Source of the DNA: an uncultured Eubacteriales bacterium
Lineage (GTDB): Bacteria > Bacillota > Clostridia > Oscillospirales > Acutalibacteraceae
Assembly: GCA_934491515.1 (NCBI GenBank)
Contig: CAKSTF010000005.1
Location: forward strand, 1-64,000
Direction of reading: 5' to 3'
DNA length: 64,000 nt
Below, in pieces: positions 50,214-59,081 of the stretch. The translations under genes and the position numbers were made by a program. How positions within the stretch are numbered: the first letter of the stretch is position 1; every line of letters starts with the position of its first letter. The notes below the pieces were generated by a model, which saw only the letters and a program-made list of their open reading frames with translations, was not told the origin of the DNA and made no database searches.

Positions 50214-50714
50214 TTACTTAAATTCTTCTTTTAACATTCTGTACCAGTTAAGGTCGCAGAGTTTTCCGTTTACAAGTATGTGCTGTTTAAACGTGCCTTC
50301 GTAAATAAAACCCATCTTTTCATAAAAAGCATTTGCGCGGGCGTTTTCGCTTATAACGTTAAGGTATACGCGGTGAAGTCCCAATTCTTCAAAAGCGATA
50401 CGCAGTATTTCCCTTGTGGCAAATGCGGCGGCACCGGTGCCGTGCGCCTTTGCGCAGAAACTTACGGCATATTCGGCGTTTTTTGCTTCGTTATCAATAT
50501 GCTTTAAACTTACGGTGCCAAGGTACTCGCCGTTATCGTCGGTGCACGCCCTGTGAAGGCTTTCGCTTTCATCGGCGGCGCTTTCTATAAACGCCGTTAC
50601 CTTTTCCTTTGTAAAGGACTTAAAATCGCACTGGAACACCTTGTTTATCGTGTCGTCATGCATCCAGGAAAGCATACCGTCCGCGTCGCGCGGCTGCAGT
50701 TTTCTTATCTTCAT
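50214..50714 (-). CDS. GNAT N-acetyltransferase (RimJ/RimL-like), probable sugar modifier
   Basis: 166 residues. A GNAT fold with KIRKLQPRDADGMLSWMHD, SFCAKAHGTGAAAFATREIL (acetyl-CoA P-loop variant), VISENARANAFYEKMGF. It is last in a glycan operon (11 bases after the aminotransferase), so it probably acetylates the amino sugar made by that enzyme, playing the role FdtC plays elsewhere; FdtC itself is a hexapeptide enzyme, so this would be a non-orthologous replacement. Confidence 0.8.
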   Translation of the reverse strand: MKIRKLQPRDADGMLSWMHDDTINKVFQCDFKSFTKEKVTAFIESAADESESLHRACTDDNGEYLGTVSLKHIDNEAKNAEYAVSFCAKAHGTGAAAFATREILRIAFEELGLHRVYLNVISENARANAFYEKMGFIYEGTFKQHILVNGKLCDLNWYRMLKEEFK

Positions 50715-50725
50715 AAAGTCCTCTC

Positions 50726-51814
50726 CTAAAAGTTGTTAAGGGCTTCTACCACATAGGATATCTGTTCGTCGGTCATACCGTAGAACATCGGCAAACTGAG
50801 TTCGCTTGCGGCGATTTTTTCGGCAAGCGAAAGTTTGGCAAGGTGCTCATCGGCGTATGCCTTCTGATCGGCAATCGCGATAGGATAGTGACAAACGGTG
50901 TCGATTCCCTTTTGCGCAAGATACTCTTTAAGTTCATCGCGGCGGTCGGTCATAACGGCAAAAACGTGCCATATATGCGTGCGGTCGCTGCCGATTTCTG
51001 GCAGTTTAATTTTATCGTTCTTTATTTCTGCAAGGTAACGCTTAGCAGTATTGTTTCTTGAAGCGTTGTACTCGTCAAGATGCTTAAGTTTAATCCTTAA
51101 AAATCCTGCCTGTATTTCGTCAAGACGGCTGTTTATACCCTTATATTCGTGATGATACTTTGCAACCGAGCCATAGTTTGAAAGCGCACGCATTTTAGCG
51201 GCAAGTTCTTCGTTATCGGTAACTACCGCGCCGGCATCACCGAGTGCGCCGAGGTTTTTACCCGGATAGAAACTGAAGCAGCCCACATCGCCGAAAGTTC
51301 CCGCCTTTTTACCCTTATATGTAGCGCCGTGCGCCTGTGCGCAATCCTCTACAACAAAAAGCGAGTGGCGTTTTGCGAATGCCATAATTTCATCCATTTC
51401 GGCGGTCTGACCGTAAAGATGTACCGGTATCACCGCCTTGGTCTTTTCGGTATATGCCTCCTCAAGGCCTTTGCCGCAAAGATTGTATGTAACGGGATCC
51501 GGATCCACAAGCACGGGAACGGCACCTACATAAGAAGCGGCAAGCGCCGTTGCTATGTATGTGTTGCTGGGAACTATTACTTCGTCCCCCTGACCTACGC
51601 CGAGCGCCTGAAGAGCAAGTATTATTGCTTCAAGTCCGTTGCCTACGCCAACGCAATATTTTGAGCCGTTATAGGCAGCAAACTCCTTTTCAAAAAGTTC
51701 GCACTCCTCGCCGTGGATAAACCAACCTTTTTTGTACATGGAAGCAAATTTTTCGTTTACTTCCTTTTCTATCGCGGAATGCATGGGTGTAAAATCAGAA
51801 AACGCTACTTTCAT
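50726..51814 (-). CDS. DegT/DnrJ/EryC1 aminotransferase (FdtB/QdtB type)
   Basis: 362 residues. PLP lysine in FSFYPGKNLGALGDAGAVVT, VPSNTYIATALAASYVGAVP, VEDCAQAHGA. It transaminates a nucleotide-linked keto sugar. With the adjoining FdtA-like isomerase the expected substrate is dTDP-3-keto-6-deoxy-hexose, giving dTDP-Fuc3N or dTDP-Qui3N. I start at the ATG after GGAGAGC. It abuts the isomerase gene end to start. Confidence 0.87.
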   Translation of the reverse strand: MKVAFSDFTPMHSAIEKEVNEKFASMYKKGWFIHGEECELFEKEFAAYNGSKYCVGVGNGLEAIILALQALGVGQGDEVIVPSNTYIATALAASYVGAVPVLVDPDPVTYNLCGKGLEEAYTEKTKAVIPVHLYGQTAEMDEIMAFAKRHSLFVVEDCAQAHGATYKGKKAGTFGDVGCFSFYPGKNLGALGDAGAVVTDNEELAAKMRALSNYGSVAKYHHEYKGINSRLDEIQAGFLRIKLKHLDEYNASRNNTAKRYLAEIKNDKIKLPEIGSDRTHIWHVFAVMTDRRDELKEYLAQKGIDTVCHYPIAIADQKAYADEHLAKLSLAEKIAASELSLPMFYGMTDEQISYVVEALNNF

Positions 51815-51815
51815 T

Positions 51816-52241
51816 TCAGCTCTCCTTACCGAAATAGGCAACTGCCGATTTCTCGTATTTATCATAATCTCTTATATAATCTTCAACCGTGTACGGCTGA
51901 CTTGCCAGCACAAGCAGCACCGCATCATCGGTAAAATCATACATCTCACGCCATATCATAGGTCCTATGTAAAGGCCTTTCTGCGGAGAATCCAAAAGCG
52001 TAATTTCGGATTCGTACGGCGTTTTTGTAAGTATCTTAACGCTTCCGCTTACGCAGATAAGCATTTGTTCCAAATCGTAGTGCGAATGAAAACCGCGGCG
52101 TATACCGTTCGGAACGTCATATATGTAGTACACCCTTTTAATATCAAAGGGAATACTGCTGTTTTCTTCAAGAGGTATCAGACTTCCGTACTCGCTATAG
52201 TGCCCCAAATGGGAAAAATCAAAATTTTTAACGTTTTTCAT
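51816..52241 (-). CDS. FdtA/QdtA-type dTDP-sugar 3,4-ketoisomerase
   Basis: 141 residues, single cupin: GSLIPLEENSSIPFDIKRVY, NGIRRGFHSHYDLEQMLICV with the active-site histidines, GSVKILT, GLYIGPMIWREMYDF. It isomerises dTDP-4-keto-6-deoxyglucose to the 3-keto sugar. FdtA (galacto) versus QdtA (gluco) cannot be decided by eye. It overlaps the upstream GT2 gene by 4 bases. The rmlA/rmlB genes that supply its substrate are not in the window. Confidence 0.9.
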   Translation of the reverse strand: MKNVKNFDFSHLGHYSEYGSLIPLEENSSIPFDIKRVYYIYDVPNGIRRGFHSHYDLEQMLICVSGSVKILTKTPYESEITLLDSPQKGLYIGPMIWREMYDFTDDAVLLVLASQPYTVEDYIRDYDKYEKSAVAYFGKES

Positions 52242-53428
52242 TTTGAAAATCTCCGTCTTGTAATGTGTTTTTTAATTCTCAGCGCGGCAAACAAAAGCGC
52301 CGTAAACGCGGCAAGCAAAAACGCCGCTATGACTGCCGCAGGGCAGATAAACCGCACTGCCGCTTTGAAAAAGCCGCCGCACCCGCCAAACAGCGGTATG
52401 TTTTCTGCCGCAGCGGCAAATCCCCACAAAAACAACATATCTAAAATTAACTGCGGCAGGAAAAGGCGGTGTGCCGATATATAAATTACATATCTTTTTG
52501 CAAGATACGCACCGTAAGAGACCGCGCCGAAATACTTAACACGCTTAAAAAAGCATAGCGTTTTTTTGCCGTCGCCGGTATTGCGGTAAGCCTTTAACTG
52601 CTCAATATACTTGTTTATAATAACGGTTTTTTCCTTGTTTGTAAAGTCCCCAAGATACGGCAGTACCTCGTTTTCGCGTATTTTTACCATATCGTATATA
52701 AAAGCGACAACATGGGGCTTTAAACCGTCCTCCGGATTGCTGTGGCTTACGCCGCCGCTTCTGTGCAGCAGACCGTTAAAATTAACATACTTAATTCTGC
52801 CGCCCTCACGCGTAACTTTTATATAGTAGTACCAATCCTCAACAAGTTTGTATTTTTCAGAGAATGTGCCGAACCTTTCAAACGCCGCCGTTCTTGTTGC
52901 GGTAGCGCCGATTGCCAGAAAACAATCTTCCGCAAAAACCTTAAACTGTTCTTTTGCGGTCATTTTATTAAAGCGTTCGCCCGCGGAATTTGAAACAAAA
53001 AGGGAAAGTCTGTTCTGCAAAGATTCATCCATCATATGGCATTGCGAGGATATCATATAAACGTCGTCGTCCGCATGTTTAAAAGCGTCCGCATAATTTT
53101 TAAGAACATCGGCATCATACAGTGCGTCGTCCGCCGCAAAAAAGAGCAGATACTCGCCGCTTGCCTTAGCAACAGCACTGTTAAGGCTTTTGACCGTTCC
53201 CATATTTTCGGGATTTATCTGCCAAATTATATCCTTTATATTATCGGTCCGCTTTGATTCGCAGTAACTTTTAAGGTCGTCAACATCTATCATAGCAGAA
53301 CAGTCGTCCGCAAAAATAAGTTCTATCTGCGGGTAGTTTTGCGCAAACACCGAATCAAGCGCCGTTTTTACATACTGCGGTTGATTGTAATGCAAAAGAA
53401 CAACGGAAAAAAGTCCGTTTTTACTCAT
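52238..53428 (-). CDS. Family 2 glycosyltransferase with C-terminal membrane anchor
   Basis: 396 residues. N-terminal GT-A fold: FSVVLLHYNQPQYVKTALDS, LIFADDCSAMI, FFAADDALYDADVL. C-terminal region has two hydrophobic helices (about 320-345 and 355-385) and a basic tail, so it acts at the membrane. The start follows GGAGG. It overlaps its GT2 neighbour by 4 bases. Donor and acceptor are unknown. Confidence 0.88.
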   Translation of the reverse strand: MSKNGLFSVVLLHYNQPQYVKTALDSVFAQNYPQIELIFADDCSAMIDVDDLKSYCESKRTDNIKDIIWQINPENMGTVKSLNSAVAKASGEYLLFFAADDALYDADVLKNYADAFKHADDDVYMISSQCHMMDESLQNRLSLFVSNSAGERFNKMTAKEQFKVFAEDCFLAIGATATRTAAFERFGTFSEKYKLVEDWYYYIKVTREGGRIKYVNFNGLLHRSGGVSHSNPEDGLKPHVVAFIYDMVKIRENEVLPYLGDFTNKEKTVIINKYIEQLKAYRNTGDGKKTLCFFKRVKYFGAVSYGAYLAKRYVIYISAHRLFLPQLILDMLFLWGFAAAAENIPLFGGCGGFFKAAVRFICPAAVIAAFLLAAFTALLFAALRIKKHITRRRFSK

Positions 53429-54498
53429 ACTTTTCCTCCACATGACCTGATGATTTTTTTTATTGCCCGTTTGGCAAGATTTACGGGATTTTTGGATTTA
53501 AGGGCAGGATCATTGAAATAATACTTATCCGCCTGTTCGGCGGTACGGGCATAGATATCCGCAAGGGATATTCCGTTTTCGTCCTCCGCCGCCAAAAATT
53601 CTTCGCTGCAATTATTAAAAAGGAACGTATTTGCAATTTCACAGTTGCGTTTTCCGCATACCGTGTGCCGGTTTAAAAGTTCGTACTTAACAGCCAGAAA
53701 TTCCGCCTTGCTCATACTTCTTTTTTCGCCGCCGCAAAAACCGTCAAAATATGCGTCCTCACTGAGTCCGTTCACAAGTTCGTAGGTTACAAAACCTATC
53801 TCGTTTAAATGGCGTACCGTGTTGTCAAGCAAAGTAGCGCTCACGCTGCCGTTTTTCAAAACGGCGCGGCGGTATTTTACAAGTTTTTCACAAAGTATTT
53901 TAACCAGATACCTGTTCGCTATCCTTACCCAAAGTTCGTAATCGTGAAGCTGCCGCAGCGCCGGATTGTAAAGACCTACGGCGTCCTGCACACTGCGCCT
54001 TACAAGCGCGCTTGAATGGCATATGCAGTTGCCCGTATCGTAAAACCTGCGCAGCAGTTCGCCGCGGGAGCGAATATCCGCATTGAAGGTATCCTCGCCC
54101 ACATCGGCTTTATCGGTCGGGTTACCGTTTTCGTCAATTATATCCACCCACGAAAAACAGGCGCCTATATCGGGGTTGCCGTCAAGCAAGTCGACCTGCT
54201 TTTGAAGTTTATCCTTTTGCCAGATATCGTCCGACCCGAGGGTGGCGATATATTCCCCGCACGAAGCGGCGATAAGACTGTTTAAAACGCGCACCGTTCC
54301 CATGTTTTTTTCGGGGAAGATGCATTTAACGCGGCTGTCTTTTATTGCGCGCAGTATTTCCCTTGAATTATCGGACGAGCAATCGTCCGCAATAAGCAGT
54401 TCAAAATCTGTAAAAGACTGGGAAAGAACGCTGTTTACCGTGTCAGCAATATACGCCGCATGATTGTAACAAGGAATTATAACGCTGACTTTAGGCAT
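53425..54498 (-). CDS. Family 2 glycosyltransferase
   Basis: 357 residues. VSVIIPCYNHAAYIADTVNS, ELLIADDCSSDNSREIL, ATLGSDDIWQKDKLQKQ (DxD-like), CFSWVDIIDENG. First gene of the glycan operon GT2-GT2-FdtA-FdtB-GNAT, with AAGGGGGA before ATG. No anchor. Together with the amino-sugar genes it suggests assembly of a decorated surface glycan. Confidence 0.9.
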   Translation of the reverse strand: MPKVSVIIPCYNHAAYIADTVNSVLSQSFTDFELLIADDCSSDNSREILRAIKDSRVKCIFPEKNMGTVRVLNSLIAASCGEYIATLGSDDIWQKDKLQKQVDLLDGNPDIGACFSWVDIIDENGNPTDKADVGEDTFNADIRSRGELLRRFYDTGNCICHSSALVRRSVQDAVGLYNPALRQLHDYELWVRIANRYLVKILCEKLVKYRRAVLKNGSVSATLLDNTVRHLNEIGFVTYELVNGLSEDAYFDGFCGGEKRSMSKAEFLAVKYELLNRHTVCGKRNCEIANTFLFNNCSEEFLAAEDENGISLADIYARTAEQADKYYFNDPALKSKNPVNLAKRAIKKIIRSCGGKV

Positions 54499-54625
54499 AC
54501 CGCATCCCCCTTATAAGACCAAATTATCAACCGAATAAGTATAACACGGCTGTGCGGTATTGTCAATATACACTCCCCCTTGCCGGCGGAGAACGCCGTT
54601 AGTAAAATAACTCCTTTTTTTGCTC

Positions 54626-54673
54626 TTGACAAACGCAAAAACAGAAGTTATAATTGCACTAACGAACGTTAGT
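54626..54673 (+). promoter_or_regulatory. Promoter and autogenous operator of the TetR gene
   Basis: TTGACA (54626-54631), 17 bases, TATAAT (54649-54654). Overlapping the expected start is ACTAACG-AA-CGTTAGT (54658-54673), a 7-base perfect dyad with a 2-base centre, the usual form of a TetR operator. Confidence 0.8.
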
Positions 54674-54694
54674 TAGTTATCGTCGGAGGAACGT

Positions 54695-55333
54695 ATGAAA
54701 AAAGAAGGTACAAAAAAGAAGATTTTGACCTGTGCGCTCAAACTGTTTTCGGAGCGTGGGTATGATTCGGTAAGCGTGGGCGACATTGCCGACGCGGTAG
54801 GCATTAAAGCGCCCTCGCTTTACAATCATTTTAAAGGTAAGCGCGCTATTTTCGAGGCTATTGTAAAGTCTACGGCCGCGCAATATGAAGAGGATACGGC
54901 AAAGATAGATATTCATGTGCAGAACGCTGCCGAAGATATTTCCGTATTTACGGAAATCACGGAGGAAGCGCTTTTTGAAAAGGTGCGCCAGATCTTTTAT
55001 TATTCCCTGCATAATGAAACCGTAAGCCGTTTCCGCAGAATGATGACCATAGAGCAATTCCATTCGCCGGAACTTGCGGAACTTTGCACGAAACGGTATA
55101 TAGACAGAATAGTTCTTTACCATGCCGCTATTTTCCGCAGCCTTATAAGCGCGGGAAAAATTAAAGCGGAGGACCCCGAAACGCTGGCGCTTATGTATGT
55201 ATCGCCGGTTGTTCTGCTGATACAGATTTGTGACCGCCAGCCCGAAAAGGAAGCGGAGTGCCTTGTTAAACTTAAGAACCATGTAAGTTTGTTTTTCCGT
55301 ACATTCAATATAAAAAGAGGCAATTTAAAATGA
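54695..55333 (+). CDS. TetR-family regulator
   Basis: 212 residues. N-terminal helix-turn-helix ALKLFSERGYDSVSVGDIAD and GIKAPSLYNHFKGKRAIFEA, then an all-helical ligand domain with no class I recognise. GGAGGAAC before ATG. It overlaps the next gene (DUF998) by 4 bases (ATGA) and should repress this operon. Confidence 0.9.
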   Translation: MKKEGTKKKILTCALKLFSERGYDSVSVGDIADAVGIKAPSLYNHFKGKRAIFEAIVKSTAAQYEEDTAKIDIHVQNAAEDISVFTEITEEALFEKVRQIFYYSLHNETVSRFRRMMTIEQFHSPELAELCTKRYIDRIVLYHAAIFRSLISAGKIKAEDPETLALMYVSPVVLLIQICDRQPEKEAECLVKLKNHVSLFFRTFNIKRGNLK

Positions 55334-55951
55334 AAAAATCACTTACCCAAAAATTAGGTCTTTTGGGCATTGTAAGTTTCCTTTCGTATACGGCGGCGGT
55401 CATATTTGCGCCCCTTAGTTACCCCGGGTACGACTGGATGTCGCAGGCGGTAAGCGACCTGAGTGCCGCTAACGCACCGTCGCTTGCGGCGTGGAACAGG
55501 CTTACAGCCCTTTACAACGTTTGCGAAGTGCTTTGTGTCGCTGTAGTTTGTATCGGAATACAGGGTAAAAAAACAAAACTTCTGCGCACGGGTGTTTATC
55601 TTTTTTGCAGCAATGGAGTGGGTATCCGCCGTGGGCTTCAGGATGTTTCCTTTAAGCGACAGCGGCTTTGCAGGAACTTTTTCCGACCGTATGCACATTG
55701 CCGTGACGGCGGCGGTTGTACTGCTGTCGGCAATATCGCTCACAACTATAATTATCGCAGGCGCAAAGAACAGGGAGTGCCGTTCCTACGGTGTTTGCGC
55801 TGCTGCGGCGCTTATTATGATGCTTATCGGCGCTTTGGGCACAAAAGCAGTGCCTGCGGAATATTTCGGCGTAACGGAACGTTTCAGCGTTTTTGCCGCA
55901 ACGGGATTTAACGCAGCGCTTGGTATACATCTTTTTTGCACCGAAAAATAA
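55330..55951 (+). pseudogene. DUF998-like membrane protein, frameshift in a T6 run
   Basis: The frame opens with MKKSLTQKLGLLGIVSFLSY and typical DUF998 sequence (PLSYPGYDWMSQAVSDLSA), but after LLRTGVYLF, at CTTTTTTGCAG (about 55600-55606), it leaves the family. Removing one T gives LFAAMEWVSAVGFRMFPLSD and the remainder in the +1 frame to TAA at 55951, about 207 residues in all with six membrane segments. As read, neither piece forms the full protein. Homologues occur next to TetR repressors. Either slippage, recent inactivation, or a sequencing error. Confidence 0.78.
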
Positions 55952-55991
55952 CGGCATTTATTTAAAAATCTTATATTAGGAGAAATCAGAT

Positions 55992-56618
55992 ATGTCAGAA
56001 AAAAATATTATTATCCGCCACGAAGAAGAAAAAGACTACAGGGCAGTTGAAAAACTTACACGCGAATCTTTTTGGAACGTATACCGTCCGGGTTGTACCG
56101 AACATTATGTTTTGCACTGTTACCGCAGCGATCCGGCTTTCGTTAAGGAACTTGACTTTGTTATGGAACTTGACGGCAAACTTATAGGTCAGGTAATTTA
56201 TGTGCGTTCGGAAATAGAATGTGATGACGGCAGAAAAACACCCATTATGACCTTCGGCCCGATATGCATAGCCCCCGAACACAAGCGCAAAGGCTACGGG
56301 AAAATACTTCTTGATTATTCTGCCGAAAAGGCGGCGGAACTGGGGACCGGCGCGCTTGCAATAACCGGAAACATCTTGTTTTACGGCAAGTCCGGCTTTG
56401 TTGTTGCCAAAACACGCGGCGTGCGTTATGCGGATGATCCTTCCGCCGATTATTTCCTCATAAAGGAACTAAAACCCGGATTTTTAAACGGTGTTTCGGG
56501 AATTTACAAAGACCCTGAAGGGTATTTTGTGCCCGAGACCGATTCCGAAGGTTTTGAAAAATATGAAGCGACCTTCCCGAAAAAGGAAAAATTACGCCTG
56601 CCGGGACAGTTGTTTTAA
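55992..56618 (+). CDS. GNAT N-acetyltransferase
   Basis: 208 residues. IIIRHEEEKDYRAVEKLTRE, FGPICIAPEHKRKGYGKILLDY (acetyl-CoA loop R/QxxGxG/A form) and FYGKSGF. It belongs to the Eis/YhbS-like N-acetyltransferase group; substrate unknown. GGAGAAATC before ATG. Confidence 0.87.
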   Translation: MSEKNIIIRHEEEKDYRAVEKLTRESFWNVYRPGCTEHYVLHCYRSDPAFVKELDFVMELDGKLIGQVIYVRSEIECDDGRKTPIMTFGPICIAPEHKRKGYGKILLDYSAEKAAELGTGALAITGNILFYGKSGFVVAKTRGVRYADDPSADYFLIKELKPGFLNGVSGIYKDPEGYFVPETDSEGFEKYEATFPKKEKLRLPGQLF

Positions 56619-56634
56619 CAATAGGGCAACAAAG

Positions 56635-56660
56635 GGGCAATCACCGCACGGTGATTGCCC
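56635..56660 (+). other. Hairpin before the Vat-like gene
   Basis: GGGCAATCACCG / CGGTGATTGCCC with a tiny loop, followed by TCCGC and the ribosome binding site. There is no T-run. It may be the end structure of the GNAT transcript or affect translation of the next gene. Confidence 0.5.
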
Positions 56661-56678
56661 TCCGCAAAGGAGAAAATT

Positions 56679-57299
56679 ATGAGAAACAAAGTTTACCCCC
56701 GTACGGGTGATAAAGAAATAGTTTATTTAAAGGATGTGGTCACCGACCCCAACATAGAAATCGGGGAATATACAATGTACAACGATTTTGTGCACGACCC
56801 ACGCGATTTTCAGAAAAACAACGTGCTTTACCACTACCCCGTTAACGGCGACAAACTTAAAATAGGAAAATTCTGTTCGGTGGCGTGCGGTGCAAAATTT
56901 ATATTTACAAGCGCCAACCACGCCATGCGCTCGCTTTCAAATTATGCTTTTCCTATCTTTTTTGAAGAATGGGAACTTGACCCAAAAGACATAAAAAATG
57001 CGTGGGACAACAAAGGCGGCATAACGGTAGGAAACGATGTGTGGATAGGATACGAGGCCGTAATACTTTCGGGAGTAACGATAGGCGACGGCGCTGTTAT
57101 AGGCGCCCGTGCGGTAGTTACAAAGGATGTTCCGCCCTATACCGTTGTGGGCGGTGTTCCGGCAAAACCCATCCGCAAACGGTTCGACGATGCGACAATC
57201 GAAAAATTGGAAAACCTGCGTTGGTGGAATTGGGACGATGAAAAAGTCAAACGCTCTCTGCCGTTTATACAGGCAGGCAGAATAGACGAACTGAAATAA
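56679..57299 (+). CDS. Vat/CatB-family xenobiotic O-acetyltransferase
   Basis: 206 residues. Left-handed beta-helix hexapeptide enzyme with family marks EIGEYTMYNDFVHDPRDF, VLYHYPVNGDKLKIGKFCS, FTSANHAMRSLSNYAFP (catalytic His), GNDVWIGYEAVILSG, RFDDATIEKLENLRWWNW. Vat proteins acetylate streptogramin A and CatB relatives acetylate chloramphenicol. The catalytic NH is conserved but the NGANHRM variant differs, so antibiotic resistance is a hypothesis. GGAGAAAATT precedes ATG. Confidence 0.85.
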   Translation: MRNKVYPRTGDKEIVYLKDVVTDPNIEIGEYTMYNDFVHDPRDFQKNNVLYHYPVNGDKLKIGKFCSVACGAKFIFTSANHAMRSLSNYAFPIFFEEWELDPKDIKNAWDNKGGITVGNDVWIGYEAVILSGVTIGDGAVIGARAVVTKDVPPYTVVGGVPAKPIRKRFDDATIEKLENLRWWNWDDEKVKRSLPFIQAGRIDELK

Positions 57300-57326
57300 A
57301 AACTGTTATAAAAGGAAAAGTTATTC

Positions 57327-57527
57327 ATGCAAACAATTTTGATTGTTGACGATGATATTGCCGTAGGCGACCTTGAAAAAGAAGTTTTGGAAAGGGCCGG
57401 CTATTCGGTGCTGCGCGCATATTCGGGAACGGAAGCGCTGCTTTTGCTGCAAAGCGTACGTCCGAATCTTATATTGCTTGACCTTATGCTGCCCGGACTT
57501 TGCGGTGAAGAGGTTTTGCGGCATTAA
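57327..57527 (+). pseudogene. 5' fragment of an OmpR-type response regulator
   Basis: 66 residues. Receiver start TILIVDDDIAVGDLEKEVL, SGTEALLLLQ, LILLDLMLPGLCGEEVLRH with phospho-Asp LLDLMLP, then TAA. The C-terminal half of the receiver and the winged helix are missing. AAAGGAAAAG precedes ATG. The stop codon lies exactly where ABC transporter sequence begins in another frame, so a deletion joined the two genes. Confidence 0.85.
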
Positions 57528-58242
57528 AAACACCGACAAAAACATAGCACGCAGCCGCAGAAGAATGGGTGCTGTGGTGGAAACGCCGTCGCTGTATCTT
57601 GATATGACGGCAAAAGAAAATATCCGTCAGCAATACCGTGTGCTGGGAATACCGTCGGACGAAGGTATCGACGAACTGCTGCTCTTGGTGGGGCTTTACG
57701 ACACAGGAAGGAAAAAGGCAAAAAACTTTTCTCTCGGTATGCGGCAGCGACTCGGAATCGCGGCGGCACTTGCCGGAAATCCCGACTTTTTAGTGTTGGA
57801 CGAACCCGTAAACGGTCTTGACCCTCAGGGCATTATCGAAATGCGCGAACTAATTTTAAAACTAAACCGCGAATATGGCATTACGGTGCTTATATCAAGC
57901 CATATTCTGGATGAATTATCACGCCTTGCGACACATTACGGATTTATAGACGGCGGCCGTATGATAAAGGAAATCAGCGCCGAAGAACTTGAAAAATGCT
58001 TCGGAAAGTGTATGCGTGTGGAGGTAAGCGACACAAAAGCACTCTCTACTGTGCTTGACGGTATGAATGTTAAGTACCGCGTTTCGGACGCCGCACACGC
58101 GGATATATACTCCGATATTTCTGTTACAAAACTTGTGCGTGCCCTTGCAAACAGCGGCTGCACGGTTGAAAACATCAAGGAACTGGATAAAAGTCTTGAA
58201 AGTTTTTATATGAATCTTGTGGGAAGTGTTACCCATGCGTAA
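57526..58242 (+). pseudogene. 3' fragment of an ABC transporter ATPase (lantibiotic-immunity type)
   Basis: From NTDKNIARSRRRMGAVVETP onward the frame matches a BceA/lantibiotic-protection ATPase: signature FSLGMRQRLGIAAALAG, Walker B FLVLDEPVNGLDP, SSHILDELS. Walker A and the first about 75 residues are absent, so it cannot bind ATP normally. Upstream codons belong to the response regulator in a different frame. The fragment overlaps the permease start by 8 bases as in intact operons. Confidence 0.83.
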
Positions 58243-59065
58243 ACTGCTTAGATCCGAATTTGCCAGACTTTTCCGCGATAAAATACTTTTAATTTCAGCA
58301 CTTGTTATGTTTGTTGCCGGAACGGCGCTTCCCGTTATACATTATCTTGACAACCGCAACAGCGGCGCTGCGTGGACGCCCGACTCAACATTATTTACAT
58401 TCGCCTTTATTCTGCCCGTATTGCTTGCCGTATTTACTTCGCTTTTTATAGGCTGTGAATACAGCGACGGTACGATGCGCAACAAACTGATTGTGGGGCA
58501 CCGCAGGCACAACATATATCTTGTCAACCTTGCCGTAAGCGTCTTTGCCGGATTTATTATGAGTGCCGCCTACATTCTTCCGCACACTTTGCTTGGGTTT
58601 CTGCTGCTCGGAAAAGCGGATGCTTCAATTAAAACGATAATACTCTACACCCTGCTTGTTTTTGCGCTTTCCGTGGCTTTCTGCGCGGTTTTTACGCTTA
58701 TATCCATGCTGTGCCAAAACAAAGCCTACTCTGCCGCGGCGTGCATATTGCTGACTTTTGCACTGTTTTTTGCAGGAATAAGAATAACCTCCGCACTTAA
58801 CGAACCCGAATACTATTCGGCTTATTCATTTACCGAAAACGGCGTTACAACAAGCGAAGACGCAGCGCCCAACCCGAATTATATAGGCGGAACAAAGAGA
58901 GAGGTATATAAATTCTTAAAGGACTTTACTTCCGGCGGACAGGTGATACAACTTGCAAATATGAAATCCGAACACCACCGTTTGCTGGCACTTTACAACG
59001 GTATTATTTTGATTACCGCAACATCCTGCGGAATTGTTGTTTTCCGCCGAAAAGACCTGCGGTGA
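58235..59065 (+). CDS. ABC-2 type transporter permease
   Basis: 276 residues with six membrane segments (ILLISALVMFVAGTALPVIH; LFTFAFILPVLLAVFTSLFIG; the ABC-2 motif GCEYSDGTMRNKLIVGHRR; NLAVSVFAGFIMSAAYILP and two more) and an extracytoplasmic loop before the last. It is the membrane partner of the damaged ATPase. GGGAAGTG precedes ATG. Its stop is 16 bases before the kinase start. Confidence 0.87.
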   Translation: MRKLLRSEFARLFRDKILLISALVMFVAGTALPVIHYLDNRNSGAAWTPDSTLFTFAFILPVLLAVFTSLFIGCEYSDGTMRNKLIVGHRRHNIYLVNLAVSVFAGFIMSAAYILPHTLLGFLLLGKADASIKTIILYTLLVFALSVAFCAVFTLISMLCQNKAYSAAACILLTFALFFAGIRITSALNEPEYYSAYSFTENGVTTSEDAAPNPNYIGGTKREVYKFLKDFTSGGQVIQLANMKSEHHRLLALYNGIILITATSCGIVVFRRKDLR

Positions 59066-59081
59066 TATAACGGAGATTTAT

